Assembly (NCBI GenBank): GCA_030544215.1
Contig: JARZZO010000012.1
Location: 42,819,194-42,883,193 of the forward strand
Direction: 5' to 3'
DNA from: Zantedeschia hybrid cultivar
Taxonomy: Eukaryota; Streptophyta; Magnoliopsida; Alismatales; Araceae
Length of the DNA stretch: 64,000 bases
Part shown: positions 1-11,800 of the stretch, piece after piece
How positions within the stretch are numbered: position 1 is the first letter of the stretch
Layout: the number at the start of each line of letters is the position of its first letter
Program-made: the position numbers and the translations under genes
The notes under the pieces: generated by a model
The model's database searches: none
The model's input: the letters and a program-made list of their open reading frames with translations, nothing else
Told to the model about the DNA's origin: nothing

Positions 1-2916
1 ACCTTTTTGTATACACAAAGTTCATCTTCATTCTTAATGAAGTCATAAGATTTGATTGCTTCATCAAATCTTAAGTTCCAAGTTCGGGATGCCTGCTTTA
101 ATCCATAGATGGATCTTTGCAGCTTGCATACCTTGCTTGAATGCTCTTTGGAAGTGAATCCTTCAGGTTGTATCATATACACCTCTTCTTGAAGGTTCCC
201 GTTAAGGAATGCTGTTTTCACATCCATTTGCTATATTTTATAATCGTAGAATGCAGCGATAGCAAGAAGTATTCTGATTGACTTAATCATGGCAACTGGA
301 GAAAAAGTTTCGTCATAGTCAATGCCTTGCCTTTGACGATATCCTTTTGCTACAAGCCTTGCCTTGTATGTGTCAATCTGTCCATCTGCCCCGATCTTTC
401 TTTTAAAGATCCATTTACTGCCAATAGGTACCATACCTTCTGGCAGATCAACCAAGTTCCAAACTTGGTTGGCTGGCATACATGGACTGAATTTCAGAAT
501 CTATTGCCTCTTGCCATTTTTCTGATTCATGACTATTTATGGCTTCTAGGTAGGTTTGAGGATCATCATCCTCATTTAAGTGCACTTTTGGTTTGCCTTC
601 ATCGATATGTCCAACATATCTTTCAGGCTGCTTAGGCACTCTACCGTATCTGCGAACCTTTTGTGTATCATCTTGAACAAGTTCTTGAGTCAATGGTTCA
701 ATAGATGAACCAGTGTTGATTTGTGAGTCTAGAATTTCTTCCAGTTCTATCTTGCTCCCACTGTCTTCTTTTGAAAGATATTCTTTCTCTAAGAAGACAG
801 CTCTTTTTGCGACAAACACCCTTTGATCGCTGGGCTGACAGAAGTAATATCCAAAACTCTCTTTTGGATATCCCACAAATCTACATTTCTCTGTCCTGGA
901 ATCCAGTTTGTCTGGATCATGTCTTTTGACATGTGCAGGACAACCCCAGACTCTAACATGCTTAAAGTCTGGTTTCTTTCCTTTCCATATCTCATATGGA
1001 GTGGAAGGTACTGACTTACTCGGAACTTTGTTCAACAGATATGCAGCAGTCAACAGTGCATATCCCCATAAAGAGATTGGAAGTTTGGCATAACTCATCA
1101 TGGATCGTACCATATCTAATAGAGTACGATTTCTCCTTTCCGATACACCATTTAACTGAGGTGTATAGGGAGGAGTCCATTGAGACAAAATACCATTATC
1201 CTTAAGATATTCTGTGAATTCTGTACTTAAGTATTCACCCCCTCGATCTGATCGAAGAGTTTTAATACTCTTTCCAGTCTGGTTCTCAACTTCGTTTTTA
1301 AACTCTTTAAATTTCTCAAAGACTTCTGACTTATATTTCATCAAATATATGTAGCCATATCTTGAGAAATCATCTGTAAATGAAACAAAGTATGAGTAAC
1401 TACCTATAGCATGAGTGGACATTGGACTACATACATCACTATGTATTAGTTCCAATAAGTCTTTAGCTCTTTCTCCATGTCCTGAGAATGGAGCTTTGGT
1501 CATCTTTCCCATGAGACAAGCTTCACAGGTTGCAAATGATTCATAATCAAATGGATCAAGATATCCATTCTTTTGCAACCTTATGATCCTGTTCTCATTT
1601 ATATGATCTAGTCTACAATGCCATAGGTACGATTTATTCACATCCTTATCTAAGTGTTCAAGAGAATTATTTACCAGACAAACATCATATGAAATATCAA
1701 GTAAATATAATCCATTCAATAAATACCCGGAAGCAAACAATTTGTATCCTTGATAAATTGAACAACCTTTATTCTCTAGCTTCATAGAATATCCTTGTCT
1801 ATCTAAACATGAAATAGATATGATATTCCTAATAATGGTTGGAACATAATAACAATCTATCAGTTCCATAGAGTCTCCTAACGGCATCTGAAGTCTTGCT
1901 GTCCCCACAGCTAACGCAGCAACTTTTACTCCATTCCCGAGCCTCAGATCCACGTCTCCGCGGTTCAATCTTCTCTTACTTGTTAACACCTGCAAGTTAT
2001 TGCAGATATGAGAAACACATCCAGTATCTAATACCCAGGATGTTGATTCTCTATAAGACAAGTTAAGATCGATCATGAGAATACCTGAAGCCTCACCAAG
2101 CTTCTCCTTTGCTTTTTCTGCAAGATAAATCTTGCAGTTTCTCTTCCAATGACCTTCTTTATGGCAGTGGAAACACTGACCTTTATCATTGACTTTAGCT
2201 TTGTCCTTTTGTGCCGCCGGTTTGCTTTTCACTTGCTTCTTAGGCTTACCTTTCTTAAAGGTCTGTCCAGCTTTTCTTTTCTTGTTGGTCTTACCAACAA
2301 GCATTACACTTGGCTTATCTTTCTGGATAGTGCCTTCAGCTGTCTTCAACATGTTGAGCAGCTCAGCTAGTGAAACTTCAATTTTGTTCATATTGAAGTT
2401 GATAATGAATTGTGAAAATGAATCTGGAAGGGACTGTAGGATTAAGTCAATGCTCAGGTCATTGTTCATAACAAAGCCCAGCACAGCAAGCCTCTCAATC
2501 CACTCTATCATCTTGAGCACATGAGTTTGCACAGATGTGCCCTCGCTCATTTTGATCCTGAACAATTTCTTAGATATCTCATATCTTTCTGTTCTGGATT
2601 GTTCACCAAACAACTCTTGTAGGTGATTCAGAATGGTCTTAGGATCCATGTTATCATGCTGTCGCTGCAGTTCATTGTTCATTGAACCGAGCATATAACA
2701 CTGGACCTTGACAGAGTCCTCCTTCCAACTTTCATACATCATTAATTCATCTTCGTTAGCATTATCACCGGGTTGCACTGGATCTGGTTGATCCAGGACA
2801 TAGGCTAGTTTTTCGCACCTGAGGACAATCTTCAGGTTGCGTAACCAGTCAATGTAATTTGATCCCGTGAGTTTGTTTGCATCGAGTATGCAACGGAGGG
2901 GGTTCGGTGACGACAT
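1..2916 (-). pseudogene. Copia-A gag-pol polyprotein, frameshifted, open at the window edge
   Basis: It encoded the capsid, protease, integrase and reverse transcriptase of a copia element. The start at 2916 gives the family N-terminus (MSSPNPLR). An 822-codon frame runs to 448 with gag, a CCHC knuckle (CFHCHKEGHWKRNC, near residue 250), protease Asp-Thr-Gly (near 296), the HHCC zinc region and the integrase D,D,E residues (HSDVC, RSDRG, NGVSE). Near 470-480 about four bases appear duplicated compared with Copia-C, shifting the frame as RT begins. RT then continues in another frame (231-479) and meets a TAG at 231-233 where relatives have Trp (IWQMDV). RT sequence continues to base 1. The element could not make RT without suppression, so it is a recent but inactive copy. 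Confidence 0.9.
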
Positions 2917-2996
2917 AGCGACCTATATGGAAATATATAAAATGAGCAGATAATTCTTAAAATCAGATTTAGGACTTTTAATCTAGATTTATGCTC

Positions 2997-3067
2997 CCAC
3001 TATTTTTCGGCGATCTGTATTACCCTCTAAGATACAGAACGGGAGATTCCGGTGATCTCCTAGTGGG
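2997..3067 (-). promoter_or_regulatory. Conserved three-way-junction RNA just upstream of gag (Copia-A)
   Basis: A closing stem pairs cccacta (2997-3003) with tagtggg (3061-3067). It encloses two hairpins: ctgtat/atacag (3015-3020 with 3032-3037) and ggagat/atctcc (3042-3047 with 3055-3060). Copia-C has ggagac/gtctcc at the same place, a compensatory change. Its end lies 80 bases from the gag start. Role inferred: packaging, dimerisation or translation control. Confidence 0.65.
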
Positions 3068-3092
3068 GATCAGAATCCTTCGGGCAACATGC

Positions 3093-3403
3093 ATGTGACC
3101 TTGTGGTAGCACAACAAATCACATCAAGTCCCATAGGCAGTCAACTCTTGACAGTTGCAACGATTGCAATATCCGATCGATTTAAGCCCTGAATCAGAAT
3201 GACCTTGTGGTAGCACAACAAATCAATTTGATTCAGTTAAGTATATCCATCATTACTTAGATGACATGAATTCATAGTGCAATCCTTGTGGTAGCACAAC
3301 AAAACTACACTATTTGTCCACTCATCTTAATGACATCACATGTCGTAGACCTAGTTTAATTTCTAAATCAAACAGACCTTGTGGTAGCACAACAAATCCG
3401 TTT
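3093..3403 (-). repeat. Four-hairpin array with a shared loop motif (Copia-A leader)
   Basis: The motif TTGTTGTGCTACCACAAGG (minus strand) occurs at 3099-3118, 3203-3222, 3284-3303 and 3377-3396. Each copy is flanked by complementary but different bases: ATGTGA/TCACAT, CTGAATCA/TGATTCAG, a ten-pair ATAGTG.../...CACTAT stem with wobbles, and a seven-pair AAACGGA/TCTGTTT stem. The loop is constant and the stems vary, as expected for RNA hairpins under selection on the loop. Confidence 0.8.
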
Positions 3404-4573
3404 GAGATAAGAATTATCCTAAGATCTATAATGATGGTGGGTTACGTGGATTATTCTTAATATCTCACGTTTACAACTTAAGTTTTAAAAGAGGGTTTTT
3501 GATTTTGATTTGTAAAAATTGTGCTATCAATAGTATTTCAATTTGAAGTATCAATATACTTAATAGAAATATATATATATGATAGCATGGTCCGCAAACA
3601 TCACATATATGCAGAAAAATTAAATGGGGATGATCATGGACTGCTAAAGCTACTATGGAATCATCGGAGCCAAACGATGATCCATAATAGGATCCTAATG
3701 TGAAAACAACAACACTGGTTCCATTTGATGCGAGTCCTCCCTCCAGAGGTGTCTTCAGAAGATCCCATCCTCTAAACTTAATCCAATACATTTAAATATG
3801 AAATTCAGGACTCGCAGGTCCACAAATGTACATTTAAACAATTAGAAACCTTGATCTTATCAAGGGGAGTACAATCTTATAGGAAGGTAGAAAGTACACT
3901 TGGATTAAGAGAGAGGAGGACACGCAGGTCCTATTTAAAATACCAAATGAAATAAGTATCGCATCCATTCACATCATTCATCACATGAAAATACTAAGTC
4001 CATGATCATCCCACCACATCACATGCATCACAATCATCACATAATTGCAGTTTGGTATTAAATTTTATAAATATAAAATTATAATACCAGTAATTTTCGA
4101 AATAACATTTATTTCTGCATAATCAATAATATTCAAAGCATTATTGACAAATAAACTAACTAAACTATTTAGTTATCCTAAATAATGATTCAAACAATTT
4201 GAACATTAAAAGTAATCAAGTTATGCATGAAATTAGTTTAAAACAATTTTAAACTAATCAAATTAACAGGGAAATTAATTATCTAAAACAATTTTAAATA
4301 ATTAACTAACACCCATTAATTATAAAGCCCTTTAATAGACTAACAGTTATTAAACACTTTAATAAGCTGTTAATAATCATAAAAATTAATTAATAACATT
4401 TATTAATTATTCTTATAATTATTCTGTTTTAAAACAATTTTAAAACAGGCTTAAATGGGCTAAAATTGGGTTTAAGGGGGGTTAAACAGGTATTTTAAAA
4501 CAATTTCAAAACCAGAAATAAATGGGCCCAGCCCATTAGGGCCCAATTGGCCCGGACCCGGACCCCGGTCCGA

Positions 4574-4661
4574 CCAGGGTCGAGCCCTGGCTCGGCCAGG
4601 GTCGAACCCTGGCTCGGCCAGGGTCGAGCCCTGGCTCAGCCAGGGTCGAACCCTGGTCGAG
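4574..4661 (-). repeat. 22-bp tandem self-complementary repeat, four copies
   Basis: Four 22-bp units alternate CCAGGGTCGAGCCCTGGC and CCAGGGTCGAACCCTGGC types. Each can fold on itself through CCAGGG/CCCTGG. The array lies in the GC-rich start of the Copia-A leader. Related CCCTGGCTC words occur at the same leader position in Copia-B (11880-11950) and Copia-C (45190-45340). Confidence 0.85.
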
Positions 4662-5321
4662 CCAGGGCGCCGCCCGGCCCCGCCCGGTCCGACCGGATCG
4701 GGACCGGGCGGTTCGGTCCGTTCCTTCTCGCTCGACCGGCTTCTTTATCTTCTAAACCTGCAACCCTAGAAACAGCAGCCGGCGGCGGTTCAGGCGATGG
4801 CAGCGCCGCCAGGCGCCGGCGACGGCGCCGCCAGGCACCGCCGGTGACGCCCCCACCTCCGGCGGTCAGCCCGGCACCGGTGGGGCAGCCGACGGTGGCC
4901 AAATGCTCCTCGAATCGAGCCCTAAACTCCCTTAAAATCTGATTTTGCAGGGTTAAACAACCGAGTTTGGGCTTGATTTTTAGCATCTCCTAGGGCACTC
5001 CGGTGCCGATCTCCATGCCCAATGCGAAGTGGTGACTATCACCAATAGATCCAGACATCCGGGCCGCCATCCCAACACTTCGAATGCATGTACGAAGCCG
5101 CCGAAGTACCCGAGTTCATCATCACATGAAGAACTCCGAAAAACCCAAATAAAAATCCGAAAAATACAGAAAAATAATCAAATTGATCGTGATCATCATA
5201 TGAACACTAATCTGTCATTTTTAATCGGATTATACTCAAGAACACGTACAATACGGGTTCTTCACGCATAACGAGAAAAACACGCATAACGGTGCCGGTT
5301 TACAACCGAACCAGCGAACCT

Positions 5322-5334
5322 GGCTCTGATACCA
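5322..5334 (-). other. Primer-binding site, initiator tRNA-Met type (Copia-A)
   Basis: The minus strand reads TGGTATCAGAGCC one base inside the 5' LTR. This is the common plant copia PBS complementary to the 3' end of initiator tRNA-Met, and it fixes the strand and the LTR boundary. Confidence 0.93.
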
Positions 5335-5335
5335 C

Positions 5336-6912
5336 TGTAAGGAATCGCCATGAACGCAGCGGAAATAAAAATGATTCCATTGTATCGGTTGCTGGGGTTG
5401 TAAAACGGACATTAAAACTAATGCGGGAAGAACAATTATTCACCTTTGCGGGGTTTCGAATCTCCCGTGGATGATGCCGACTCGGTAATCGCGCACGCGC
5501 ACGATCTCTAGAGGTATCCACACGAGTTCCCGCAACAGATGCGATTTCCTCCTCAGCTTGAGTGCTCCGACCAGATCTCAGATCCACCATGCGCGGAGAG
5601 AGACAGATCCACTCCGAGAAGGAGAGAGAGAGAGGAGAGAGAATCTTGGGAGTAAAAATTCGTCCAACTAACTTTTTACCACTCCCCCTTGGCCCTCCTT
5701 ATATAGAAATCAAGATAAGCACAACAGTTAATCCTCATGATTATCTAAGAGTTTCGCCTTGGATAATTCTCCATTAAATCTTCATGTTTATCCTGCAGCT
5801 TTTCACAAAAACCCAGATAAGCATGAAATTTAACATCTCTCACCGTCTGACGAGAACTCTTATGTGTGTGACCCTCTAGGCCCATATATCAGTCCGATTG
5901 CAGGCCCATTAAACTTAGAACTGTTTCTTGAGTTTAATATTTATTAATTAACATTTAAACATCACATGTTAAATGATTAATTTAATAAACAAGTAAATTA
6001 TCATCCGATGATTAATTCACTTGGCCTTCTGATCATGAACAGCACCAAACACTACCTCATGATCCCATAAGATATAAGGGATACTGTTCCCTTCAATTGA
6101 ACCTTTCCGTCTGCAGATACCGCACAGATATAATCCTTCACTCATGCAATGTCCCGATAACGCAAGGGTATGGTTTTATAGTCAAACCCTCTATCGCATT
6201 ATCCAGATGGATTCCAGTATACAGTTAATATCTAGAAAGACATCTCTTTCATTAGACCCTGGCCAGGGATTTCTGTGTACACATCCATGGGACATTCTCT
6301 CTCCAGTCTTATACAAAGAGTGAGTGATCCCTTGTTGTTCACTCAATTACCTTCGCAAGCATTCCACTGTATCTGAAAGACCGATTATGGTGGGCTTAAT
6401 AGTTAAAGTCCACGAGTCAGAGAATCAAGATACAATGGTCCACAAACAAGGTATCATTGGTGACTCAGGTCAAAGGACCAACTGTGCTACTGCAACAAAT
6501 GAATTCCCTGGTTGACTAATAGGTATAATTACCATCTAGGAATTCTTATTTGGGTCTGTTCAGTGAACTCATTCTCTAATGAGCACCCACTTGTTTGTCT
6601 TAGTGTCACCACACGAGTGAATGTGAGATCATTCACCCTCATCATATGAGCAGACATAACTTGTGTCGATCTTATCGGATATTTAATGTCCATCTCAAAT
6701 ATCCTATGATCGAGAACTATTTAAGACAATTGCCTTAGGATATTGATCTCACTATCATGATCTCATTATGATTCAATATCCCATACATTTGTCTATGGAC
6801 CTTCATTACGATAGTCGTTTGCGAGAACTATTAAATGAAGAAATAATTGCCTTTATTAATAATCTGAACTAGAATGTACAATGATTGGCTTTGAGGCCAC
6901 CCAATTCTAACA
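5336..6912 (-). repeat. 5' LTR of Copia-A (1577 bp)
   Basis: On the minus strand it begins TGTTAGAATTGG and ends CTTACA next to the PBS, giving TG...CA ends. The upstream half shares the family's wording with the other Copia LTRs here (gagcacc, gtgaactcatt, atcatatgag). A TATATAAG box on the minus strand (5698-5705) is the likely promoter, followed by an AG-rich stretch. Confidence 0.92.
5698..5705 (-). promoter_or_regulatory. TATA box of the Copia-A LTR
   Basis: TATATAAG lies in the downstream third of the LTR, where a plant copia U3/R boundary is expected. Copia-B, Copia-C and Copia-F LTRs have TATA-like words at matching places. No transcription start can be confirmed from sequence. Confidence 0.5.
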
Positions 6913-9788
6913 GATAGATCCTATGGCAGAGGCATAGGGTATTCTATCCATGAATGCCCTCTCATCAAGAGTCTTAGGAGACTGCTCCTTTGAGAGACTA
7001 ATTCCATGTCTCATCGGTATGAGACCTCTCTTGGAATTTTCCATGCCAAACCTTTTGACTATGATATCTATGTACAAGGATTGGGTCATTCCAAGCATCC
7101 TCTTTGATCTATCTCTATAGATTCGTATTCCCAATACGTAGGATGCTTCTCCCAAATCCTTCATCGAAAAGTTTTTCGACAACCAGATCTTTACTGATGA
7201 CATCATAGCTACATCATTCCCAATGAGTAGTATGTCATCTACGTAAAGAACTAGAAAAGTGACTGCACTCCCACTGGTCTTCTTGTACATACAAGGCTCA
7301 TCTTCATTCTTAATGAAGTCATAAGACTTGACTGTCTCGTCAAATCTTATGTTCCAACTCCGGAAAGCCTGCTTCAGTCCATAAATGGACTTCTAAAGCT
7401 TGCACACTTTACCTGGAGATTCTTTGGATGTGAAACCTTCTGGTTGTATCATATACACCTCTTCCTCAAGGTTACCTTTGAGGAAGGCAGTCTTTACATC
7501 CATCTGCCAGATTTCATAATCAAAATGTGCAGCAATGGTGAGCAGAATTCTGATCGACTTTATCATGGCAACTGGTGAGAAAGTCTCGTCATAGTCAATT
7601 CACTGCATTTGACGATATCCCTTTGCCACCAACCTTGCCTTATAAGTGTCGATCCGTCTATCAGCACCGATCTTTCTCTTAAAGATCCAATTGCAACCGA
7701 TGGGTACAATACCCTCGGGCAAGTCCTCTAAGTTCCAAACTTGGTTGGTGTACATGGACTGGATTTCTGAGTTCATGGCTTCTCGCCATTTCTCGGCTTC
7801 TGGGCCTTCTATGGCCTCCTGGTAGGATTTAGGATCATCATCCTCATTATATTCTACCTTGGACTCACCTTCAGCAATATGTCGCACATATCGTTTGGGT
7901 AGTCTAGGTACTCTACCAGATCTACGAGGCTCATCTGTGTGAACCTGAACAGATTCAAGAATTGATATCTCATCTGATGATAATGTAACTGTTTGGGGAT
8001 CTAGAACCTCTTCTAGTACTATTTTACTCCCACTGTCTTTCTGGAGAAGGTATTCCTCTTCCAAGAAGACAGCTTTCTGGGCGACAAACACCTTTTGTTC
8101 ACCAGGATGGAAAAAATAGTATCCAAAGGTTTCCTTTGGATATCCCACAAACCTGCATTTATCAGTTCGTGATTCCAGCTTGTCTGGATCATGCCTCTTT
8201 ACATGAGCAGGACAATCCCAGCTTTAACATGTTTAAATTCTGGTTTCCTGCCTTTCCATATCTCATATGGAGTAGAGGCCACAGACTTGCTGGGTACTCT
8301 GTTCAGTAGGTATGCTGCTGACTCTAGAGCATACCCCCATAGGGACACTGGTAATCCCGAAAAGCTTATCATGGATCGCACCATGTCCAACAAGGTGCGA
8401 TTCCTCCCTTCTGATACACCATTCATCTGTGGTATATATGGAGGGGTCAGCTGAGAAAGGATACCATTATCCTTTAAGAATTGTGTGAAATTAGTACTCA
8501 AGTATTCTCCTCCTCGATCTAATCGAAGAGCTTTAATACTCTTTCCTAAGAGCTTTAATACTCTTTCCTAACTCAAGTATTATCCTTTAAGAATTGTGTG
8601 AAATTAGTACTCAAGTATTCTCCTCCTCGATCTAATCGAAGAGCTTTAATACTCTTTCCTAACTGCTTCTCTACCTCATTCTTGAATTTCTTGAACTTCT
8701 CAAATGCTTCCGACTTGTACTTCATTAAGTACACATAGCCGAATCTTGAGAAGTCATCGGTGAACGTGATGAAGTAAGAAAAGCCACCTTTGGCTTGGGT
8801 GGACATTGAACCACATACATCTGAATGTATTAGTTCCAAAATGTCTTTGGCACGTTCTCCATGTCCAGTAAATGGAGATTTTGCCATCTTTCCCATAAGG
8901 CATGATTCACATGTTGCAAACGATTCGTAATCGAATGCAGTTAAGTAACCATGCTTGTGCAACTTTTGCAACCTGCTTTCGCCAATGTGCCCAAGTCTAC
9001 AATGCCACATGTAGGCTTGGTTTACACAATTCTTGCTTCTTAAGAGCATTATCAATATGAAGATTGTAATAAGAAACATCTAAGAGATATAGACCGTTGA
9101 CTAAAGATGCCGAAGCTATTGATTTATTATCATAATAAATCGAACAACTTCTATTCTCAATAGTCAACCTATATCCTATCTTGTCCAAACAAGATATTGA
9201 TATGATGTTCTTTATTATGTTAGGAACATAATAAGAATCTTCTAAAAGTAAGGCGTCTCTTGATGGAAGCCTGAGGTTTGCTGTCCCAACAGCAATCGCC
9301 ACAACTTTTGCACCGTTTCCTAGCCTCAATTCCATCTCGCCTTGTCTCAGCTTGTGCTTACTTGTCAGCATCTGTGTATCATGACAGATATGAGAAGCAC
9401 ATCCAGTATCCAACACCCAAGATGTGGAATCTTTAACTAACAAGTTTATATCTATCATATAGATATCTGAAGCTTCAGACAGCTTCACTCTTCTATGAGC
9501 TTTATCGTGAAGGAACTCCTTGCAGTTCCTTTTCCAGTGACCATACTGCTTATAGTAGAAGCAGTCACCCTTCACTACTCCTTTGCCTTTGTCCTTAGAT
9601 CTTATATCATTAGCTATCATCTCTGCTTCAGGGGCATCGAATGCCGATTCAGCAGGAGGATCAGCTCCAGGGACAAAGTCAATGTGCTCAGATATGAAGA
9701 CATTCTTCAGGTATCTGAACCAATCCGAGTAGATCAGGTAAGTAAAAAGGGCATCAAGTATGCCACGGAGTGGGTTATTCGACGACAT
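6913..9788 (-). pseudogene. Copia-B gag-pol, heavily broken
   Basis: The start at 9788 gives the family N-terminus, but gag jumps from about residue 60 (AEMIAN) to the basic linker before the zinc knuckle, a deletion of about 170 codons against Copia-C. The knuckle reads CFYYKQYGHWKRNC, so its second Cys is Tyr. Protease keeps Asp-Thr-Gly. Frames then break near 9000-9080. In integrase a segment of about 100 bp is tandemly duplicated around 8500-8650, ending one frame prematurely. Later pieces (8199-8501, 7600-8148, 6907-7290) carry the integrase C-terminal part, early RT, and RT with YVDD up to the RNase H border, where Copia-A cuts it. It could not function. Confidence 0.9.
8500..8655 (-). 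repeat. Short tandem duplication inside Copia-B integrase
   Basis: The integrase stretch around the second catalytic Asp (agtactcaag ... ctctttccta) occurs twice in a row, with a small rearranged joint at 8548-8580. Copia-A and Copia-C have it once. It breaks the reading frame and appears to be a local duplication after insertion. Confidence 0.8.
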
Positions 9789-9879
9789 AATTCCCTACAG
9801 GAGATAAGTAAAATTTATTTAGCAGATGTTTAATTATTAAAATTTAAAATAAGACATGGTCTTTTGTTCAAGTTTAGCT

Positions 9880-9950
9880 CCCACTAATTTTCGACGGACT
9901 GTATAACCCTCAGTTATACAGAACGGGAGACGCCGACAGTCTCTTAGTGG
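9880..9950 (-). promoter_or_regulatory. Three-way-junction RNA upstream of gag (Copia-B)
   Basis: cccacta (9880-9886) pairs with tagtgg (9945-9950), enclosing a GTTATACAG-type hairpin and a gagac/gtctc hairpin. The arrangement matches Copia-A and Copia-C, although the rest of the leader has diverged. Confidence 0.6.
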
Positions 9951-9969
9951 AGATCAGAATCTCAATGAC

Positions 9970-10300
9970 TTGCACTACAGTCTTGTGGATAGCACAACAA
10001 ACTATAATACAATCAAAGAGCATCCAACTCATGGGACTTGCAACTCCTTGCAATATCTGATCATAGCTTCGGTCCCCAGAGATTTAATGGCCTTGTGGAT
10101 AACACAACAAACTACTAATTTTGGTCTAAACTAACCATCGTTACGCGACGAGCATAGATTTGCATGCAGCCCTTGTGGATAGCACAACAAAGCTACATGG
10201 TTCCTCTACCCCGATCTATAGGCATCTAATGCCATAGCCACAGTTTCTCCTCCCAATTAAGCAAGCCTTGTGGATAGCACAACAAACCTGCCTAAAGTGA
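9970..10300 (-). repeat. Four-hairpin array with a shared loop motif (Copia-B leader)
   Basis: TTGTTGTGCTATCCACAAGG-type motifs occur at about 9981-10001, 10091-10111, 10171-10191 and 10266-10286 (minus strand). Stems at the first, third and fourth copies pair over eight to nine bases with G-U wobbles and differ from each other and from Copia-A. The second copy pairs poorly. Intervals (110, 80, 95) resemble Copia-A (104, 81, 93). Confidence 0.75.
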
Positions 10301-11039
10301 TTCGAATCCTATGACTATAACGATGGTGGACCACGCGGTAAGTTCTCAACTACTCGCGTTACGGCTTAGAGTTTATCTGAGGGTATTTAGATAACTTTTA
10401 TCTTGGTCTCTCCTAGGTGATAGTATATAAATATATCGTATATATTTACTAAATACTATAACCTGCTTTGATTCATAATCAAAAGAAAAACAATGCATCA
10501 CATACATGTCATTAGTGTGGTCATGGATAACACAATGGGTTTGACTGGAGCCAACAGTCAAACGCATACACAATCTAACATAACATTTACATTAGATAAA
10601 TCTGCAAACACATAGGCAATGAATCTTCATCTTTTCGCCTTTCTGGTTGCAGCTGTGGATCGTCCTCGCTCCTTCTTCGGTTGCCTCGATCAGATTACAT
10701 TAATTCTAGAATTACATGTAATTAGAAGAGAGCCTTATGGCGAGTACAAGAGAGAGGGAGGTAGAAATACATCGGAGAATGAGAGAGGGAGAGATACGCA
10801 GATCTCTATTTATTAACAATTAATAAACATCTATCATTCATCCACGATCCACACAATCCATTCATCACATGAATAATAAGTTAAGTGCATATCCATGACC
10901 ACGGTGTGTTTCAAACATCCCACACATGATTCAGCGCATCACATGGCTAAAATAAAAGAGTTTTCAAAAATAGATAACTTTGTCTTTCAAAAAGCTGGGA
11001 TCCAATCAAAATTGGTATTTAAATTTCGAAAACTCATTT

Positions 11040-11800
11040 TATTAACTTAACATGCAATTAAATCAAATTTAAAAGCAATAAACACACATCACATGCGCAC
11101 ACACTCCAAATTAATAATTCCATATTATTCCATGCCAATTAGAACAATTCTAATAATCTAACATTTAGATTAAACCCCATTAATAATCTAACAATTAGAC
11201 TATTAAAGACTAATCTAACTCTTAAATTAATCCAACAAAGTTAATTAACAATTTAACATTTAAATTAATAATCAACCAAATTAATCATTAACTACTAATC
11301 TAATATTTAGATTAGTCAATTAATGTTAATTATTAATTTAACTTTTAAACTAATAATTAATACTAAGTAATTAATAACTAATTAATCTAACTCTTAGATT
11401 AGATAATTAAAGTTATCATCAATTTAACTATTAAATCAATGACTAACAGTAATTAATTAAGAGCTACTAATTTAACATTTAAATTAGTCATTTAAGTTAA
11501 TTATTAATTTAATAATTAAACTAATAACTAACTCAAATATTAATTAACAATTAGCTGAGATAACAGTTAATAATCTAACAATTAGACCAATAACTATTAA
11601 TAACTAATTTAACATTTAAATTAGTTAAATTAAGGTTAATTATTAATTTAACAATTAAATTAATATTTAATCCATAGTTAATCAACCTAATTGTTAATAT
11701 TAAAATGATTCAAAATCATTAATTTAATAATTAACTAAAACTGAATTCTAATTTAAATTTTAAAACAATTTCAAATTTTAAATTCAGATTCAAATTTTAA
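11040..11800 (-). repeat. AT-rich array of short hairpins (Copia-B leader)
   Basis: The stretch is built from variants of words such as AATCTAAC-ATTTAGATT and AATTTAACATTTAAATT. Each folds on itself with a three- to four-base loop, and stem changes are usually matched on both sides. Shorter versions exist in the leaders of Copia-A (4190-4440) and Copia-C (45470-45620). No reading frame survives. Confidence 0.65.

Larger units (their letters stand above)
2917..5321 (-). other. Copia-A untranslated leader between PBS and gag
   Basis: About 2.4 kb with no credible coding frame separates PBS and gag, unusually long for a copia leader. In RNA order (high to low coordinate) it holds a GC-rich part with 22-bp repeats, an AT-rich part (about 4040-4510) rich in short hairpins of the type TTTAAAA-C-AATTTTAAA, an array of four loop-conserved hairpins (3093-3403), and a three-way junction (2997-3067). 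The same order recurs in Copia-B and Copia-C. Confidence 0.8.
1..6912 (-). mobile_element. Copia-A, Ty1/copia LTR retrotransposon, 5' part, inserted in Copia-B
   Basis: This is the 5' LTR, PBS, long leader and gag-pol of a minus-strand Ty1/copia element whose RNase H end and 3' LTR lie left of the window. The LTR edge at 6912 falls inside the RNase H-proximal pol of Copia-B: the Copia-B protein reads up to Gly-Ser-Ile and then enters the LTR. Bases 6913-6917 (gatag) should be one copy of the target duplication, but the partner is outside the window. Gag and integrase sequence are close to Copia-B and Copia-C, so all are one family, probably in the Tork/Angela/TNT1-like part of copia (lineage inferred, not tested). 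Confidence 0.93.

Noticed and set aside
3093..3403. Evenly spaced 20-bp repeats that resemble a CRISPR array
   Set aside because: Spacing varies from 81 to 104, the spacers contribute stem arms to each repeat, and the context is a plant retrotransposon leader with no cas genes.
5029..5271. 80-codon frame near the Copia-A PBS
   Set aside because: It has no similarity to gag, lacks a counterpart in Copia-C, and lies in the untranslated leader.
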